DNA of 64,000 nucleotides, from positions 470,946 to 534,945 of the forward strand of contig NZ_SUNC01000003.1 in the NCBI RefSeq assembly GCF_007570835.1, read 5' to 3'. The position numbers were made by a program, and so were the translations under genes. Shown one piece after another: positions 1 to 8,767 of the stretch. The notes under the pieces were generated by a model. The model made no database searches, was not told the DNA's origin, and saw nothing but the letters and a program-made list of their open reading frames with translations. The stretch comes from Croceicoccus sediminis. Its GTDB lineage: Bacteria > Pseudomonadota > Alphaproteobacteria > Sphingomonadales > Sphingomonadaceae. Positions within the stretch are counted from its first letter, which is position 1, and each line of letters starts with the position of its first letter.

Positions 1-219
1 CTGGGCATTCGTGATCGCCTCTTCCAGCGACGTGGTCGGATGGGCCACCACGACTTCGCGCGTGCCCTTGAAGTCCTTCACCCGGATCGCTCCGTTCTCG
101 AGAACCGGGCCGAAAGCCTTTGCATCACGGCGCCAGAACCAGGTTTCGAAACCCCGCTCGCTCATCTCTACGGCTGCGGCATAACAACCATGTCCTCCGC
201 CCAGTACGGCAACCCGCAT
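1..219 (-). CDS. NAD(P)-binding opine/octopine-type dehydrogenase, N-terminal part (3' end cut by window edge)
   Basis: Only the first 73 codons lie in the window; the gene runs off the left edge. The protein opens with a Rossmann dinucleotide-binding strand and loop, MRVAVLGGGHGCYAAAVEMS, followed by WFWRRD at the expected end of the second beta strand. This resembles the NAD/NADP octopine/nopaline dehydrogenase and glycerol-3-phosphate dehydrogenase folds. A purine-rich stretch (AAGGGGA on the minus strand) precedes the ATG. It lies downstream of the MFS carrier on the same strand with a gap of about 100 bases, so the two may be co-transcribed. The substrate cannot be judged from this fragment. 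Confidence 0.7.
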   Translation of the reverse strand, partial: MRVAVLGGGHGCYAAAVEMSERGFETWFWRRDAKAFGPVLENGAIRVKDFKGTREVVVAHPTTSLEEAITNAQ

Positions 220-323
220 TGCAATCCCCTTGGTTCCTTGTCGGGAAGCTTTATGCAGCCGGGCCCGATGCCCCTCTATTCGCTATCGGAACGCGGGGTC
301 CGAAATCCGCAGCAATCGCGCCC

Positions 324-1622
324 TCAGGCGAAAGAACGTGCAAAGGGCCTGCACCCGAAGGCCAGGATGATCGCGGACAGCATGGCCGCCCCTCCCGCCA
401 CGAGGCCCAGCGAAAGAGCGACTCCGGCACCGCCGAACAGGGTATCGTTGAACACGCCGACCAAAAGCGCGCCCAGCGTCGATCCGATCAGCGAATTGCT
501 GCACAAAAACAGCGCCGACACGCGCGAGCGCATGGCCGGGGGCGCCGCGATCTGCATGACGGCGGTCGAAGGCGGCATGGGAAACGAGGCGAAGAACAAC
601 AAACCCGCCATGATCGTAAGACAGGCATACAGGGTTTCGGCAAAGGGCAAGGCAGCGGCGAACAGCAGCGTTCCGACCGCGCCGATCATGCCCGTCACGA
701 AAGGAGAGGCGGCCATTCCCGCCCGCGTCAGGGCATCGACGGCCCAGCCGCTGAACACCACGCCGCCAACCCCGGCGGTCAGCGCCAGTCCGCCCAGCCA
801 GACGCCTGCCTGTGCCGGCCCCAGGTCGAACCCGCGGATCAGGACCGCGGGCGCCCAGCCGAGCACGGCGAACAGCGCCGCGGCGGCAAAGGTGAACCCG
901 GTTATGTGCGGGATGTAGATCGCCCTTTCCCGCGCCATGTGGCGCAGGACTTCGGAAATCGGCAGGACTTCGGACCGTGCGCCGCTGCGCCCCGGATCGC
1001 GCACCGTCGCGATCATGACGAGCGCGAGGAGAAACCCCGGCGCGCCGACGATCACGAACACCGCCTGCCATGCGCGCATTTCCATGCCCAGCATCGAGAA
1101 AGAGCCGCTTTCCCCCACCAGCGCCGACACCGCGCCGCCCGCCAGGAACGCGAGCCCCACGCCAAGAAAAGACCCCATCGAATAGACGGCAACCGCCCGG
1201 CCCAGCTTTTCGCGCGGGAAAAGATCGCTGATCAGCGAATAAGTCGCGGGCGAGAGGGCTGCCTCCCCCGCGCCGACGAATATGCGCGCCACGAATAGCT
1301 GCGCAAAGCTGCGGGTAAACCCGCTCAACACGGTCGCCGCGCTCCAGATTGCGATGCCTGCTGAAATCACCGCCGGGCGCGACACCCGGTCCGACAGACT
1401 GGCGAGCGGGATGCCCATGGTGGCGTAGAAGATCGCGAAGGCAAGGCCGTGAAGCAGGCCGAACTGGGTATCGCTGATCTGAAGGTCGCGTTCGATCGGG
1501 TCGATCATCAGGGCCAGGATCTGCCGGTCGATGAAAGAGAATATGTACGCCAGCATGCAGATGATGACGACGTACCAGCTCTTGAATCCGGCCCGGTCCG
1601 TGTAACCCGCTCCGTTCGTCAT
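324..1622 (-). CDS. MFS transporter, Spinster-like
   Basis: A 432-residue inner-membrane carrier with about twelve hydrophobic segments. The first transmembrane helix (about residues 16-33) ends in FSFIDRQILALMIDPI, and the loop between helices 2 and 3 carries ASLSDRVSRP, a variant of the MFS signature. The FIDR motif and the GEAALSPATYSLISDLFP stretch match Spinster-type MFS members, which are common in sphingomonads and transport varied, mostly unknown organic solutes. Length is normal for the superfamily. The ATG at 1622 starts just before the hydrophilic N-terminus. A strong hairpin terminator upstream separates it from the flavoprotein gene, so it likely has its own promoter. The substrate is unknown. 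Confidence 0.85.
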   Translation of the reverse strand: MTNGAGYTDRAGFKSWYVVIICMLAYIFSFIDRQILALMIDPIERDLQISDTQFGLLHGLAFAIFYATMGIPLASLSDRVSRPAVISAGIAIWSAATVLSGFTRSFAQLFVARIFVGAGEAALSPATYSLISDLFPREKLGRAVAVYSMGSFLGVGLAFLAGGAVSALVGESGSFSMLGMEMRAWQAVFVIVGAPGFLLALVMIATVRDPGRSGARSEVLPISEVLRHMARERAIYIPHITGFTFAAAALFAVLGWAPAVLIRGFDLGPAQAGVWLGGLALTAGVGGVVFSGWAVDALTRAGMAASPFVTGMIGAVGTLLFAAALPFAETLYACLTIMAGLLFFASFPMPPSTAVMQIAAPPAMRSRVSALFLCSNSLIGSTLGALLVGVFNDTLFGGAGVALSLGLVAGGAAMLSAIILAFGCRPFARSFA

Positions 1623-1715
1623 CAGCCTGTCCCGTCGCGTCTTGCCAGGCGGCGATGCTTGGCCACCTGTACGACCCTGTCAAACCGCGATTGGACGTAT
1701 CTGTCCGCAATGCGC

Positions 1716-1754
1716 AAAAAAGGCCCGCCCCCGCGTCCGATGCAGGGGCGGGCC
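1716..1754 (-). terminator. Rho-independent terminator after the HI0933-type flavoprotein
   Basis: Read on the minus strand, a GC stem (GGCCCGCCCC pairing with GGGGCGGGCC) is followed by a run of six T. It lies about 165 bases downstream of the flavoprotein stop and before the MFS gene, inside the 296-base gap 1623-1918. Nothing else is evident in that gap. Confidence 0.75.
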
Positions 1755-1918
1755 AGTAGGGTGGCCTTGAAATGGTTTGAACGCCTGCGCGCTGGCTGCC
1801 GGCCATGCGACAACCCTTGGCCCCGGACCCTAGTACGCGCGGCAGTGCCCGCTATGCCAATTGTGCAAGGCCGATGCGCATTCGGCACCGTTTTGCGCGG
1901 TTTTGCAGCAGGAAGCGG

Positions 1919-3088
1919 TTAGAGCGCCTCGGCACAGGCGACCGCGCTCGCCCAGGCCCACTGGAAGTTGTAGCCGCCCAGCCAGCCGGTCACGTCCACG
2001 GCCTCTCCGATGAAATAAAGTCCTGGTACTTTTCCGGCCTCCATCGTCTTCGACGAAAGCTCCGCCGTGGCAACGCCGCCGACGGTCACTTCGGCCTTGG
2101 CGAAACCTTCGGTGCCGTTGGGATGAAAGGTCCAGCGTTTGAGCTTCTCGCCCGCGGTGCGCAGGGCCTTGTCCTTTACGTCGCCCAGCGGAACCGCGAT
2201 GCCGATGCGGTCGGAAAGTTCGCCGGCCAGCCGGTCGGGCATCAGCGCGCCCAGCGTCGATCGCACCGTGGCCCTGGGATTGTCGGCCTTTGCCGCGATC
2301 AGGATTTCGGCATCCGCGTCGGGCAGGAAGTCCACCGTCACCGGCGCGCCGGGGGTCCAGTAGGACGAGACCTGCAGGATCGAGGGGCCGGACAGGCCGC
2401 GATGGGTGAACAGCGCGGCCTCGCGGAACTTCGCCTTGCCCGCCCCGGCCACGACCTCGGTCGAAACGCCCGACAGTTCGCGGAACAGCAGGTCTTCCCC
2501 GCCCAGCGTCAGCGGGACCAGCGCGGGGCGCGGCTGGATGACTTTCAGGCCGAACTGGCGCGCAAGGTCATAGGCAAAGCCCGTCGCGCCCATCTTGGGA
2601 ATAGACGGCCCGCCGGTCGCGACGACCAGAGCAGGTGCCGTGTAAGTCCCGCCGGGGGTTTCAACCGTGAAACCGCCCTCGCCATGCCGCACGTTGGCAA
2701 TACTTTCGCCGCAGTGCAGGTCGACCGCGCCTTTCGCGCATTGGTCCAGCAACATGTCCACGATCTGGCGCGCGGAACCGTCACAGAACAGCTGGCCCAG
2801 CGTCTTTTCGTGCCAGGCGATGCCATAACTCTCGACCAGAGCCAGAAAGTCGCGCGCGGTATATCGGGCCAGCGCCGACTTTGCGAAATGCGGATTGGCG
2901 GACAGGTAACGATCGGGCGCGACATCGAGGTTGGTGAAATTGCACCGTCCGCCGCCGGAAATCAGGACCTTCTTCCCCGGTGCGTCGGCATGTTCGATCA
3001 GCACGACCCGGCGTCCGCGCTGCCCCGCGCGGGCAGCGCACATCAGGCCCGCCGCCCCGGCGCCGAGCACGATGACGTCGTGTGTCAT
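1919..3088 (-). CDS. HI0933-type NAD(P)/FAD-dependent oxidoreductase
   Basis: 389 residues, normal for this flavoprotein family. The N-terminus has a dinucleotide-binding loop (VLGAGAAGLM, Gly9-x-Gly11-x-x-Gly14), then the family hallmark KKVLISGGGRCNFTN around residues 39-53. A second FAD-contact segment, LVVATGGPSIPKMG, lies mid-protein, and the C-terminal GLYFIGEAVDVTGWLGGYNFQ is the terminal FAD-binding motif. Members are soluble; a few, such as BaiN of bile-acid metabolism, have known substrates, but most do not. The start is four bases downstream of the der stop codon, so translation is probably coupled to der. Confident of family, not of substrate. Confidence 0.88.
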   Translation of the reverse strand: MTHDVIVLGAGAAGLMCAARAGQRGRRVVLIEHADAPGKKVLISGGGRCNFTNLDVAPDRYLSANPHFAKSALARYTARDFLALVESYGIAWHEKTLGQLFCDGSARQIVDMLLDQCAKGAVDLHCGESIANVRHGEGGFTVETPGGTYTAPALVVATGGPSIPKMGATGFAYDLARQFGLKVIQPRPALVPLTLGGEDLLFRELSGVSTEVVAGAGKAKFREAALFTHRGLSGPSILQVSSYWTPGAPVTVDFLPDADAEILIAAKADNPRATVRSTLGALMPDRLAGELSDRIGIAVPLGDVKDKALRTAGEKLKRWTFHPNGTEGFAKAEVTVGGVATAELSSKTMEAGKVPGLYFIGEAVDVTGWLGGYNFQWAWASAVACAEAL

Positions 3089-3092
3089 CGCC

Positions 3093-4472
3093 TCAGTTTT
3101 TCGCGAAGGGGTTCTTGGGGCTACGCAGCATCAGGCGCACCGGCACCGATCCGAAACCGAGATCGCGGCGCAGCCCGTTGACGAGATAGCGGCGATAGGA
3201 TTCGGGCAAGTCGTCGAGCCGCGTGCCGAAGACCACGAAGCGCGGCGGGCGCACGCCGGTCTGCGTGATATAGCGCAGCTTGATCCGCTTGCCGCCCGGT
3301 GCTGGCGGCGGATTGGCGCCCATCGCATCGTCGAACCAGCGGTTCAAGGCGGCGGTAGGCACGCGCTTGTTCCAGATTTCGCGCGTTTCGAACGCGGCGC
3401 TCAACAGGTTGTCCAGCCCCTTGCCGGTCCGCGCCGATACCGCGACCAGCGGCACGCCGCGCGCCTGCGCCAGGCCTTCTTCCAGTGCGGCACGGATGCC
3501 GTTGAAAAGCCCGCTTGGGTCTTCTGCCACGTCCCACTTGTTGATGCCGATGATCAGGGCGCGGCCTTCCTCGATCGCGTGGCTCGCGATCTTGAGGTCC
3601 TGCACTTCCAGCCCCTTGGTCGCATCGAGCAGGAGCACGACGACTTCGGCATAGTCGATCGCGTGACGTGCATCGGCGACGGCCAGCCTTTCCAGCTTGT
3701 CGGTCACTTTCGCGCGCTTGCGCATCCCGGCGGTGTCGATCAGCTTGACCGCGCGGTCCTCGCCCGTTTTCGGGTCGTGCCAAGTCCAGTCGATGGCGAT
3801 CGAATCGCGCGTAATCCCGGCTTCCGGCCCGGTCAGCAGGCGATCTTCCTGCAGGAACTGGTTGATGAGCGTGGACTTGCCCGCGTTGGGGCGGCCCACG
3901 ATGGCCAGCTGCAGCGGGCCGAGCGGCCTGTCCTCGTCGTCCTCAAACGGCTCGAACTCTTCCTTTTCGGGCTGCAGCGGCTCGAGGATCGGCAAGAGCG
4001 CCTCGAACAGGTCGGCAACGCCTTCACCGTGTTCCGCGCTCATCGCCACGGGATCGCCGAAGCCGAGCGAAAAGGCCTCGTAAATGCCTGCGTCGCCGGC
4101 CTTGCCCTCGGCCTTGTTGGCAACGACGGTGATCGGCACCGACGAACGCTGCAGATAGCGGGCAATTTCCTCTTCCATCGGGGTCAGCCCGACCCTGCTG
4201 TCGATCACGAACAGTGCCGCGGCGGCACCGACAAGGGCGGCCTCGGTCTGCTGGCGCATCCGGCCCGGCAGCGAAGCGGCGTCCTCGTCCTCCCAGCCAG
4301 CGGTATCGACGATCTGGAATTTCAGGCCCAGCAGTTCGACATCGCCGATTCGGCGGTCGCGAGTCACACCCGGCTGGTCGTCGACCAGCGCGAGCTTCTT
4401 GCCGACCAACCTGTTGAACAGGGTCGACTTGCCCACGTTGGGGCGACCTATGATGACGACTTGTGGAAGCAT
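3093..4472 (-). CDS. der: Ribosome biogenesis GTPase Der (EngA)
   Basis: Two tandem GTPase domains and a C-terminal KH-like domain, 459 residues from the chosen ATG. The first domain has the P-loop GRPNVGKST with DTAGWE; the second has GRPNAGKST with DTAGMRKRAK. Der is an essential assembly factor for the 50S ribosomal subunit. I chose the ATG at 4472 (MLPQVVIIGRPNVGKS) because Der proteins normally begin a few residues before the P-loop; an in-frame TTG at 4484 would add MARI. There is no good Shine-Dalgarno sequence, and a perfect inverted repeat ends one base before the ATG, which is unusual for a housekeeping gene. The flavoprotein gene follows after four bases. Confidence 0.95.
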   Translation of the reverse strand: MLPQVVIIGRPNVGKSTLFNRLVGKKLALVDDQPGVTRDRRIGDVELLGLKFQIVDTAGWEDEDAASLPGRMRQQTEAALVGAAAALFVIDSRVGLTPMEEEIARYLQRSSVPITVVANKAEGKAGDAGIYEAFSLGFGDPVAMSAEHGEGVADLFEALLPILEPLQPEKEEFEPFEDDEDRPLGPLQLAIVGRPNAGKSTLINQFLQEDRLLTGPEAGITRDSIAIDWTWHDPKTGEDRAVKLIDTAGMRKRAKVTDKLERLAVADARHAIDYAEVVVLLLDATKGLEVQDLKIASHAIEEGRALIIGINKWDVAEDPSGLFNGIRAALEEGLAQARGVPLVAVSARTGKGLDNLLSAAFETREIWNKRVPTAALNRWFDDAMGANPPPAPGGKRIKLRYITQTGVRPPRFVVFGTRLDDLPESYRRYLVNGLRRDLGFGSVPVRLMLRSPKNPFAKN

Positions 4473-4473
4473 T

Positions 4474-4503
4474 ATGCGCGCCAAGTGGCGACTTGGCGCG
4501 CAT
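4474..4503. repeat. Perfect 13-bp inverted repeat abutting the der start codon
   Basis: Left arm 4474-4486 (ATGCGCGCCAAGT) and right arm 4491-4503 (ACTTGGCGCGCAT) are exact reverse complements with a 4-base loop. On the minus strand the structure ends one base before the der ATG at 4472, covering the place where a ribosome-binding site would lie. There is no T-run after it, so it is not a typical terminator of mmsB. It could be a translational control hairpin, a protein-binding palindrome or a dispersed palindromic repeat. Confidence 0.75.
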
Positions 4504-4540
4504 TTCGCAAGGAAATTAGAGAGTCGGCGACTTGGCGTGC
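4483..4540. repeat. Imperfect direct repeat in the mmsB-der gap
   Basis: The core GGCGACTTGGCG occurs at about 4487-4498 and again at about 4526-4537, each with similar flanks. The second copy is not part of the hairpin. Together with the inverted repeat this fills most of the 105-base gap between mmsB and der. No coding role is apparent. Confidence 0.55.
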
Positions 4541-4577
4541 CGGGCGCAGCGACTGCAATGAGCGGTCTGAAGCCTCT

Positions 4578-5447
4578 CTAGAGCGTCGTGAAAATCGAAC
4601 CGAAGTCCTTGCCGCCCAGACCGGCCTTGTCGGCTTCCTCGTAGATTTCGGCTGCCTTGCGGCCCAGCGGCACCTGCGCATCGCTCGCATCGGCGGCGGC
4701 CATGGCAAGGCGCAAGTCCTTGAGCATCAGGGCCACGGCGAAACCACCGGCGTAATCGTTGTCGGCCGGGCTGGCCGCGCCGACACCCGGAACCGGGGTG
4801 TAGTCATTGAGCGACCAGCAATATCCGGTCGACTTGGAGCTGATGTCGTAGAACGTCTGCGGATCGAGGCCATTGCGTTCGGCCAGCTTCATCGCCTCGC
4901 ACGTGCCGATCATGTGGGCGGCCAGGAGCATGTTGTTGCACATCTTGGCGACTTGTCCGGCCCCCGCCTCGCCAGCGCGGATCACCGCCTTGGCCATCGG
5001 TTCGAGCACGGTTTCGGCCTTGGCAAAGGCGCTGTCGGTGCCGCCGACCATGAAGGTGAGGTTCCCGCCATTGGCCGCCGCGATGCCGCCCGAAACCGGC
5101 GCGTCGACCATTTCGTAACCGGCCGCCGTCGCGGTCTCGACCATCTCGCGCGCGGTGGCGACGTCGATGGTGGAGCAATCGAGGATCAGCGCGCCCTTGG
5201 GCGCATGGCCGATGACGTCGTTCGTCAGTACGGATTTCACGATAGCGCCGTTGGGCAGCATGGTGACGACCGCTTCGGCATCTGCCACGGCTTCGCGCAC
5301 GTTGGTAAAGGGCTTGCAGCCGTTTTCCTTTGCGCGGGCCAGTGCCTCTTCGGACAAGTCGAAGGCGGACACGTCATGCCCTGCCTTGGCCAGGTTCGCG
5401 GCCATGCCGCCGCCCATGTTGCCAAGGCCGATGAATGCGATTTTCAT
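4578..5447 (-). CDS. mmsB: 3-hydroxyisobutyrate dehydrogenase
   Basis: 289 residues, the usual family size. It oxidises 3-hydroxyisobutyrate to methylmalonate semialdehyde with NAD+ in valine breakdown. The N-terminus has the Rossmann loop FIGLGNMGGGMAANL; DAPVSGG at residues 115-121 is the substrate-binding signature; Lys168 in GAGQVAKMCNNM is the expected catalytic lysine. A Shine-Dalgarno-like GAGAGGAAAA precedes the ATG at 5447. It is the last gene of a leftward valine-degradation run (isobutyryl-CoA dehydrogenase, HIBYL-CoA hydrolase, enoyl-CoA hydratase, mmsB), with a 27-base gap to the hydratase. The enzymatic steps of the neighbours make the assignment within the beta-hydroxyacid dehydrogenase family secure. 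Confidence 0.93.
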   Translation of the reverse strand: MKIAFIGLGNMGGGMAANLAKAGHDVSAFDLSEEALARAKENGCKPFTNVREAVADAEAVVTMLPNGAIVKSVLTNDVIGHAPKGALILDCSTIDVATAREMVETATAAGYEMVDAPVSGGIAAANGGNLTFMVGGTDSAFAKAETVLEPMAKAVIRAGEAGAGQVAKMCNNMLLAAHMIGTCEAMKLAERNGLDPQTFYDISSKSTGYCWSLNDYTPVPGVGAASPADNDYAGGFAVALMLKDLRLAMAAADASDAQVPLGRKAAEIYEEADKAGLGGKDFGSIFTTL

Positions 5448-5474
5448 GTCTGTTTTCCTCTCAAGGGGTGCGCC

Positions 5475-6257
5475 TCAGCGCCCCTTCCAGTTGCCCGCGC
5501 GCTTTTCGACGAAAGCGGCCATGCCCTCGGCCTTGTCCTCGGTCGCGGTCAGCACCTGGAACATGCGGCGTTCGGCGATCAGGCCCTGGTCCAGCGTGGT
5601 TTCGAACGCGGTGTTGACCATTTCCTTGTTCATCATCGCGGCCAGCGGCGGCATCGAGGCGATGGTCGTAGCAGTCTTCATCGCGTCTTCGACAAGGTCG
5701 GCCAGCGGCACGATGCGCGTGACGAGGCCCGACCGTTCGGCTTCCTCGGCGTCCATCATGCGGCCCGTCAGGCACATTTCCATGGCCTTCGCCTTGCCGA
5801 CCGCGCGGGTCAGGCGCTGCGAGCCACCCATGCCGGGGGCAACGCCCAGCTTGATTTCGGGCTGCCCGAACTTCGCCGTGTCGGCCGCGATGATGAAATC
5901 GGCCATCATCGCCAGTTCGCACCCGCCGCCCAGCGCAAAGCCGTTGACGGCCGCGATCCACGGCTTGCGGACTTTCTTGACGATATCGGCGGTCCAGCCG
6001 GCGAAGAAATCCTCGATGTAGAAGTCGGCGGCAGGCTTGTCCGACATTTCCTTGATATCTGCGCCCGCGGCAAAGGCCTTTTCGCCGCTGCCGGTGAGCA
6101 CCGCGCAAAGCTGCGACTTGTCCGCCTCGAACTTGCCGAACGCGTCGGTCAGTTCGGCCAGAACGGTCGAGTTCAGCGCGTTCAGCGACTTGGGCCGGTT
6201 CAGCGTGATCAGCGTGACCGCGCCGCGCGTTTCGGTGAGGATCGTTTCGTAGCTCAT
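5475..6257 (-). CDS. Enoyl-CoA hydratase (crotonase), valine pathway
   Basis: 260 residues from the ATG at 6257, which overlaps the upstream hydrolase stop (ATGA). The reading frame stays open further upstream, but that extension is antisense-like sequence inside the hydrolase gene and is rejected. Crotonase oxyanion-hole segments are present ([10 protein letters not shown] about 62-71; [12 protein letters not shown] about 105-116), and both hydratase glutamates are kept: Glu114 in GGGCE and Glu134 in QPEIKLG. Position between acyl-CoA dehydrogenase and HIBYL-CoA hydrolase implies hydration of methacrylyl-CoA to 3-hydroxyisobutyryl-CoA. A broader short-chain enoyl-CoA specificity is possible. 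Confidence 0.92.
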   Translation of the reverse strand: MSYETILTETRGAVTLITLNRPKSLNALNSTVLAELTDAFGKFEADKSQLCAVLTGSGEKAFAAGADIKEMSDKPAADFYIEDFFAGWTADIVKKVRKPWIAAVNGFALGGGCELAMMADFIIAADTAKFGQPEIKLGVAPGMGGSQRLTRAVGKAKAMEMCLTGRMMDAEEAERSGLVTRIVPLADLVEDAMKTATTIASMPPLAAMMNKEMVNTAFETTLDQGLIAERRMFQVLTATEDKAEGMAAFVEKRAGNWKGR

Positions 6258-7300
6258 AGCGGTTTCCATTCCTGGTCTGCGGGCAGCGGGGCGTAGAGGC
6301 TCTCGACGCTCTCCTCGCTCACCTCTTCGGGCGTGGCGGGTTGCCACTGCGGGTTGTTGTCCTTGTCCACCAGAAGCGCGCGGACGCCTTCTGAAAAGTC
6401 GTGGCGGGTGATGGCGCGCGATGCCCCGCGCAGTTCCAGCGCCATGTTGTCGGCAAAGGTTTCGCACGCGGCGCCCAGTTCGAGCTGTTTCAGCACGTTC
6501 TTGCAGGCCGAGGGGCTTTTCGAACGAAGCGTCTTCAGCTCCTTGCCCGCCCATTCGCCGCCATCCGCTTCAAGCGCGGCGATAATGTCTTCCAGCCGGT
6601 TTGAGGCGAACAGCCGGTCGATCAGTTCAAGATTGCCGCTGATCCGCGCGGGCGGCGGGGCGAAGGACTGCCCTTCGAGCGTGCCTTCGATATCGTCGGG
6701 GTGCGAAATGATGCGGGCCTTCGCCTCGGCCAGGCGTTCGTGCGGCACGTAATGCGTCGCAAGGTCGACCGCGAGGCATTCGGCCCCGTCCAGCCGCGCG
6801 CCGGTCAGGCCCAGGAACTGGCCCAGCCGTCCGCGAAGGCGCGACAGGTACCAGCCGCCGCCGACGTCGCAGATGAGGCCGATGCCGGTTTCGGGCATCG
6901 CGAACTTCGTGTTCTCGGTCGCGACGCGATACTTCGCAGGCTGCGATATGCCGACGCCGCCGCCCATCGTGATGCCGTCCATGAAGGCGACGATGGGCTT
7001 GGGGTACGTGAACATCAGGTGGTTCAGCTTGTACTCGACATCGAAGAAGTGACGTCCGCTGGCGCCCTCGTCCTCAAGCGCGGACTTGCGCAGCAGGGTG
7101 ACGTCCCCGCCTGCACAGAACCCGCGACCCTCTGCGTGATCGACGATCACCGCCTTGATGGCATCGTCGTCCTTCCACTCGGTCAGCGCGGCGATCATCG
7201 CCTCGCACATGTCGAGGGTCAGCGAATGGATCGCCTTGGGCCGGTTGAGCGACAAGTGGCCGACCGCGCCATGGCGGTGAATGTGGATGTTCTCGGTCAT
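6254..7300 (-). CDS. 3-hydroxyisobutyryl-CoA hydrolase
   Basis: 348 residues, typical for HIBYL-CoA hydrolases, which are longer than ordinary crotonases. It releases free 3-hydroxyisobutyrate from the CoA ester in valine catabolism. The crotonase fold is visible: RGFCAGGD at 59-66 and [11 protein letters not shown] at 108-118. Glu137 (MPETGIGL) and Asp145 (CDVGGG) have the same eight-residue spacing as the catalytic pair of human HIBCH. The ATG overlaps the acyl-CoA dehydrogenase stop by four bases and its own stop overlaps the next gene's ATG, so four genes are translationally linked or nearly so. Annotation pipelines often call this family generic enoyl-CoA hydratase. Confidence 0.92.
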   Translation of the reverse strand: MTENIHIHRHGAVGHLSLNRPKAIHSLTLDMCEAMIAALTEWKDDDAIKAVIVDHAEGRGFCAGGDVTLLRKSALEDEGASGRHFFDVEYKLNHLMFTYPKPIVAFMDGITMGGGVGISQPAKYRVATENTKFAMPETGIGLICDVGGGWYLSRLRGRLGQFLGLTGARLDGAECLAVDLATHYVPHERLAEAKARIISHPDDIEGTLEGQSFAPPPARISGNLELIDRLFASNRLEDIIAALEADGGEWAGKELKTLRSKSPSACKNVLKQLELGAACETFADNMALELRGASRAITRHDFSEGVRALLVDKDNNPQWQPATPEEVSEESVESLYAPLPADQEWKPL

Positions 7301-8442
7301 GACTTCACCAGGTCCCTTCCCACGATCATGCGCATGATCTGGTTGGTGCCTTCAAGGATCGAGTGGACGCGCAGATCGCGCAGCAGCTTCTCGATCGGGT
7401 ATTCCTTGAGGTAGCCGTAGCCGCCGAACAGCTGCAGCGCGCGGTCGACGACTTTCGATCCGGTCTCGGTCGCGATCATCTTGGCCATCGCGGCAAACCG
7501 CGTCTTGTCGGGCGCGCCTTCGGTGACCTTCACCGCCGCCATGTAGAGCAGCGCGCGGGCCGCCTCCAGTTCGGCAGCCATTTCGGCCAGCGTGAACTGC
7601 GTGTTCTGGAAATCGGCAATCGCCTTGCCGAACTGCGTGCGATCCTTGGTATAGGCGATCGCTTCGTCCAGCGCGCGCTGTGCACCGCCCAGCGAACAGG
7701 CACCGATGTTGAGACGGCCGCCGTCAAGTCCTGCCATCGCGATCGAAAAGCCCTGCCCCTCTGCCCCGACGAGGTTGGCCTTGGGCACTTTCACGTTGTC
7801 GAGGATCAGCGCCGCGGTCGGCTGAGAATTCCAACCCAGCTTCTTTTCCTGCGCGCCGAAGGACACGCCTTCCATGTCCTTTTCGATCACGACGCAGGAA
7901 ATACCCTTGGGGCCATCCACGCCGGTGCGGACCATGGTGACGTAGATCTCGTTCTCGCCACCGCCCGAAATGAACTGCTTCGAACCGGTCACTTCCCAGT
8001 GATCGCCCTTGTCGACCGCCTTGGTGCGAAGCGCCGCCGCGTCCGATCCCGAGGACGGTTCGGTGAGGCAGTACGAGGCCATTCGGTCCATCGTGATCAG
8101 GTCGGGAAGATAGCGGTCCTTCACCTCCTGCGAGCCATAGGCGTCGATCATCCACGAGGCCATGTTGTGGATCGAGATGAAAGCGCTGGTCGAAGGACAG
8201 CCATAGGCCATCGCCTCCATGATGAGCGCCGAGTCCAGCCTGCCGAGCCCGATCCCGCCCGATTCCTCGGACACGTAGATCGAGGCGAAGCCGAGTTCGG
8301 CGGCCTGCTTGATCGTGTCGCGCGGGAAGACGTGGTCCTCGTCCCACTCGGCGGCATGGGGGGTGATGTTGTCGGCGGTGAAACGCTGGGCCATCTCCTG
8401 GATGGCAAGCTGATCCTCGCTAAGACCGAACTGGTCGCTCAT
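7297..8442 (-). CDS. Isobutyryl-CoA dehydrogenase (acyl-CoA dehydrogenase family)
   Basis: 381 residues, standard for the flavin-dependent acyl-CoA dehydrogenase family. The N-terminal helical domain is followed by the family motif CLTEPSSGSDAAALRTKA and the C-terminal segment LFGGYGYLKEYPIEKLLRD. The glutamate in ILEGTNQIMR (about residue 364) sits where isobutyryl-CoA dehydrogenase has its catalytic base. The product would be methacrylyl-CoA, used by the hydratase two genes downstream. This is the first enzyme gene of the cluster after the lipoprotein pair; a purine-rich GGAGAGAAGAGGA precedes the ATG. Specificity for isobutyryl-CoA is inferred from context. Confidence 0.9.
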   Translation of the reverse strand: MSDQFGLSEDQLAIQEMAQRFTADNITPHAAEWDEDHVFPRDTIKQAAELGFASIYVSEESGGIGLGRLDSALIMEAMAYGCPSTSAFISIHNMASWMIDAYGSQEVKDRYLPDLITMDRMASYCLTEPSSGSDAAALRTKAVDKGDHWEVTGSKQFISGGGENEIYVTMVRTGVDGPKGISCVVIEKDMEGVSFGAQEKKLGWNSQPTAALILDNVKVPKANLVGAEGQGFSIAMAGLDGGRLNIGACSLGGAQRALDEAIAYTKDRTQFGKAIADFQNTQFTLAEMAAELEAARALLYMAAVKVTEGAPDKTRFAAMAKMIATETGSKVVDRALQLFGGYGYLKEYPIEKLLRDLRVHSILEGTNQIMRMIVGRDLVKS

Positions 8443-8467
8443 GCTAATCCTCTTCTCTCCGGCCCGG

Positions 8468-8767
8468 TCAGCCGCAGCTGATCCGGTCGATCTTCATATC
8501 GTCATCGTAGGACACGGTCAGGCGGTCGGGCCTGAAATCCATCGTCATTGCAGAGCGCGGCGGCGCCCACCGCAAAGTGCGCGCGCCGGTAGCCTCCAGC
8601 AGCTGCGCACCCACCTCGGCCGAAGCGGTCATGCCCAGCATCGCCTGTGCATCGGATGCATCGCAGGCGCCGTCGGCACCGATGCGAACTGGCTCCGACA
8701 TCTCGGTCGTCGTGGTCGCGCAGCCCGCCAGAAGGACGGGGGCGGCAAGCAGTGCAAGACGGATCAT
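8468..8767 (-). CDS. Lipoprotein of the I78 peptidase-inhibitor family
   Basis: 99 residues. The N-terminus is a lipoprotein signal peptide with lipobox VLLAGC (Cys16). The mature part contains CDASDAQAMLGMTASAE, GARTLRWAPPRSAMTMDFR and the C-terminal DDDMKIDRISCG, matching the inhibitor I78 family (TLRW, DxRxDRL and ISCG motifs; two conserved cysteines). Family members inhibit subtilisin/chymotrypsin-like proteases or are uncharacterised envelope lipoproteins. The ATG at 8767 overlaps the stop of the upstream lipoprotein by one base (TGATG), so the two are coupled. It lies 25 bases before isobutyryl-CoA dehydrogenase, an unexpected position for a protease inhibitor. Two subtilases elsewhere in the window are possible but unproven targets. 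Confidence 0.82.
   Translation of the reverse strand: MIRLALLAAPVLLAGCATTTTEMSEPVRIGADGACDASDAQAMLGMTASAEVGAQLLEATGARTLRWAPPRSAMTMDFRPDRLTVSYDDDMKIDRISCG

Noticed and set aside
2931..6296. 1121-codon open frame on the plus strand
   Set aside because: It is antisense to der, mmsB and the hydratase, all of which have intact motifs. Long antisense frames are expected in high-GC DNA, and its translation is rich in His/Arg/Gly without any recognisable domain.
5475..6554. 359-codon form of the enoyl-CoA hydratase
   Set aside because: The extra ~99 residues overlap the HIBYL-CoA hydrolase gene out of frame; the ATGA overlap at 6254-6257 gives the normal start.
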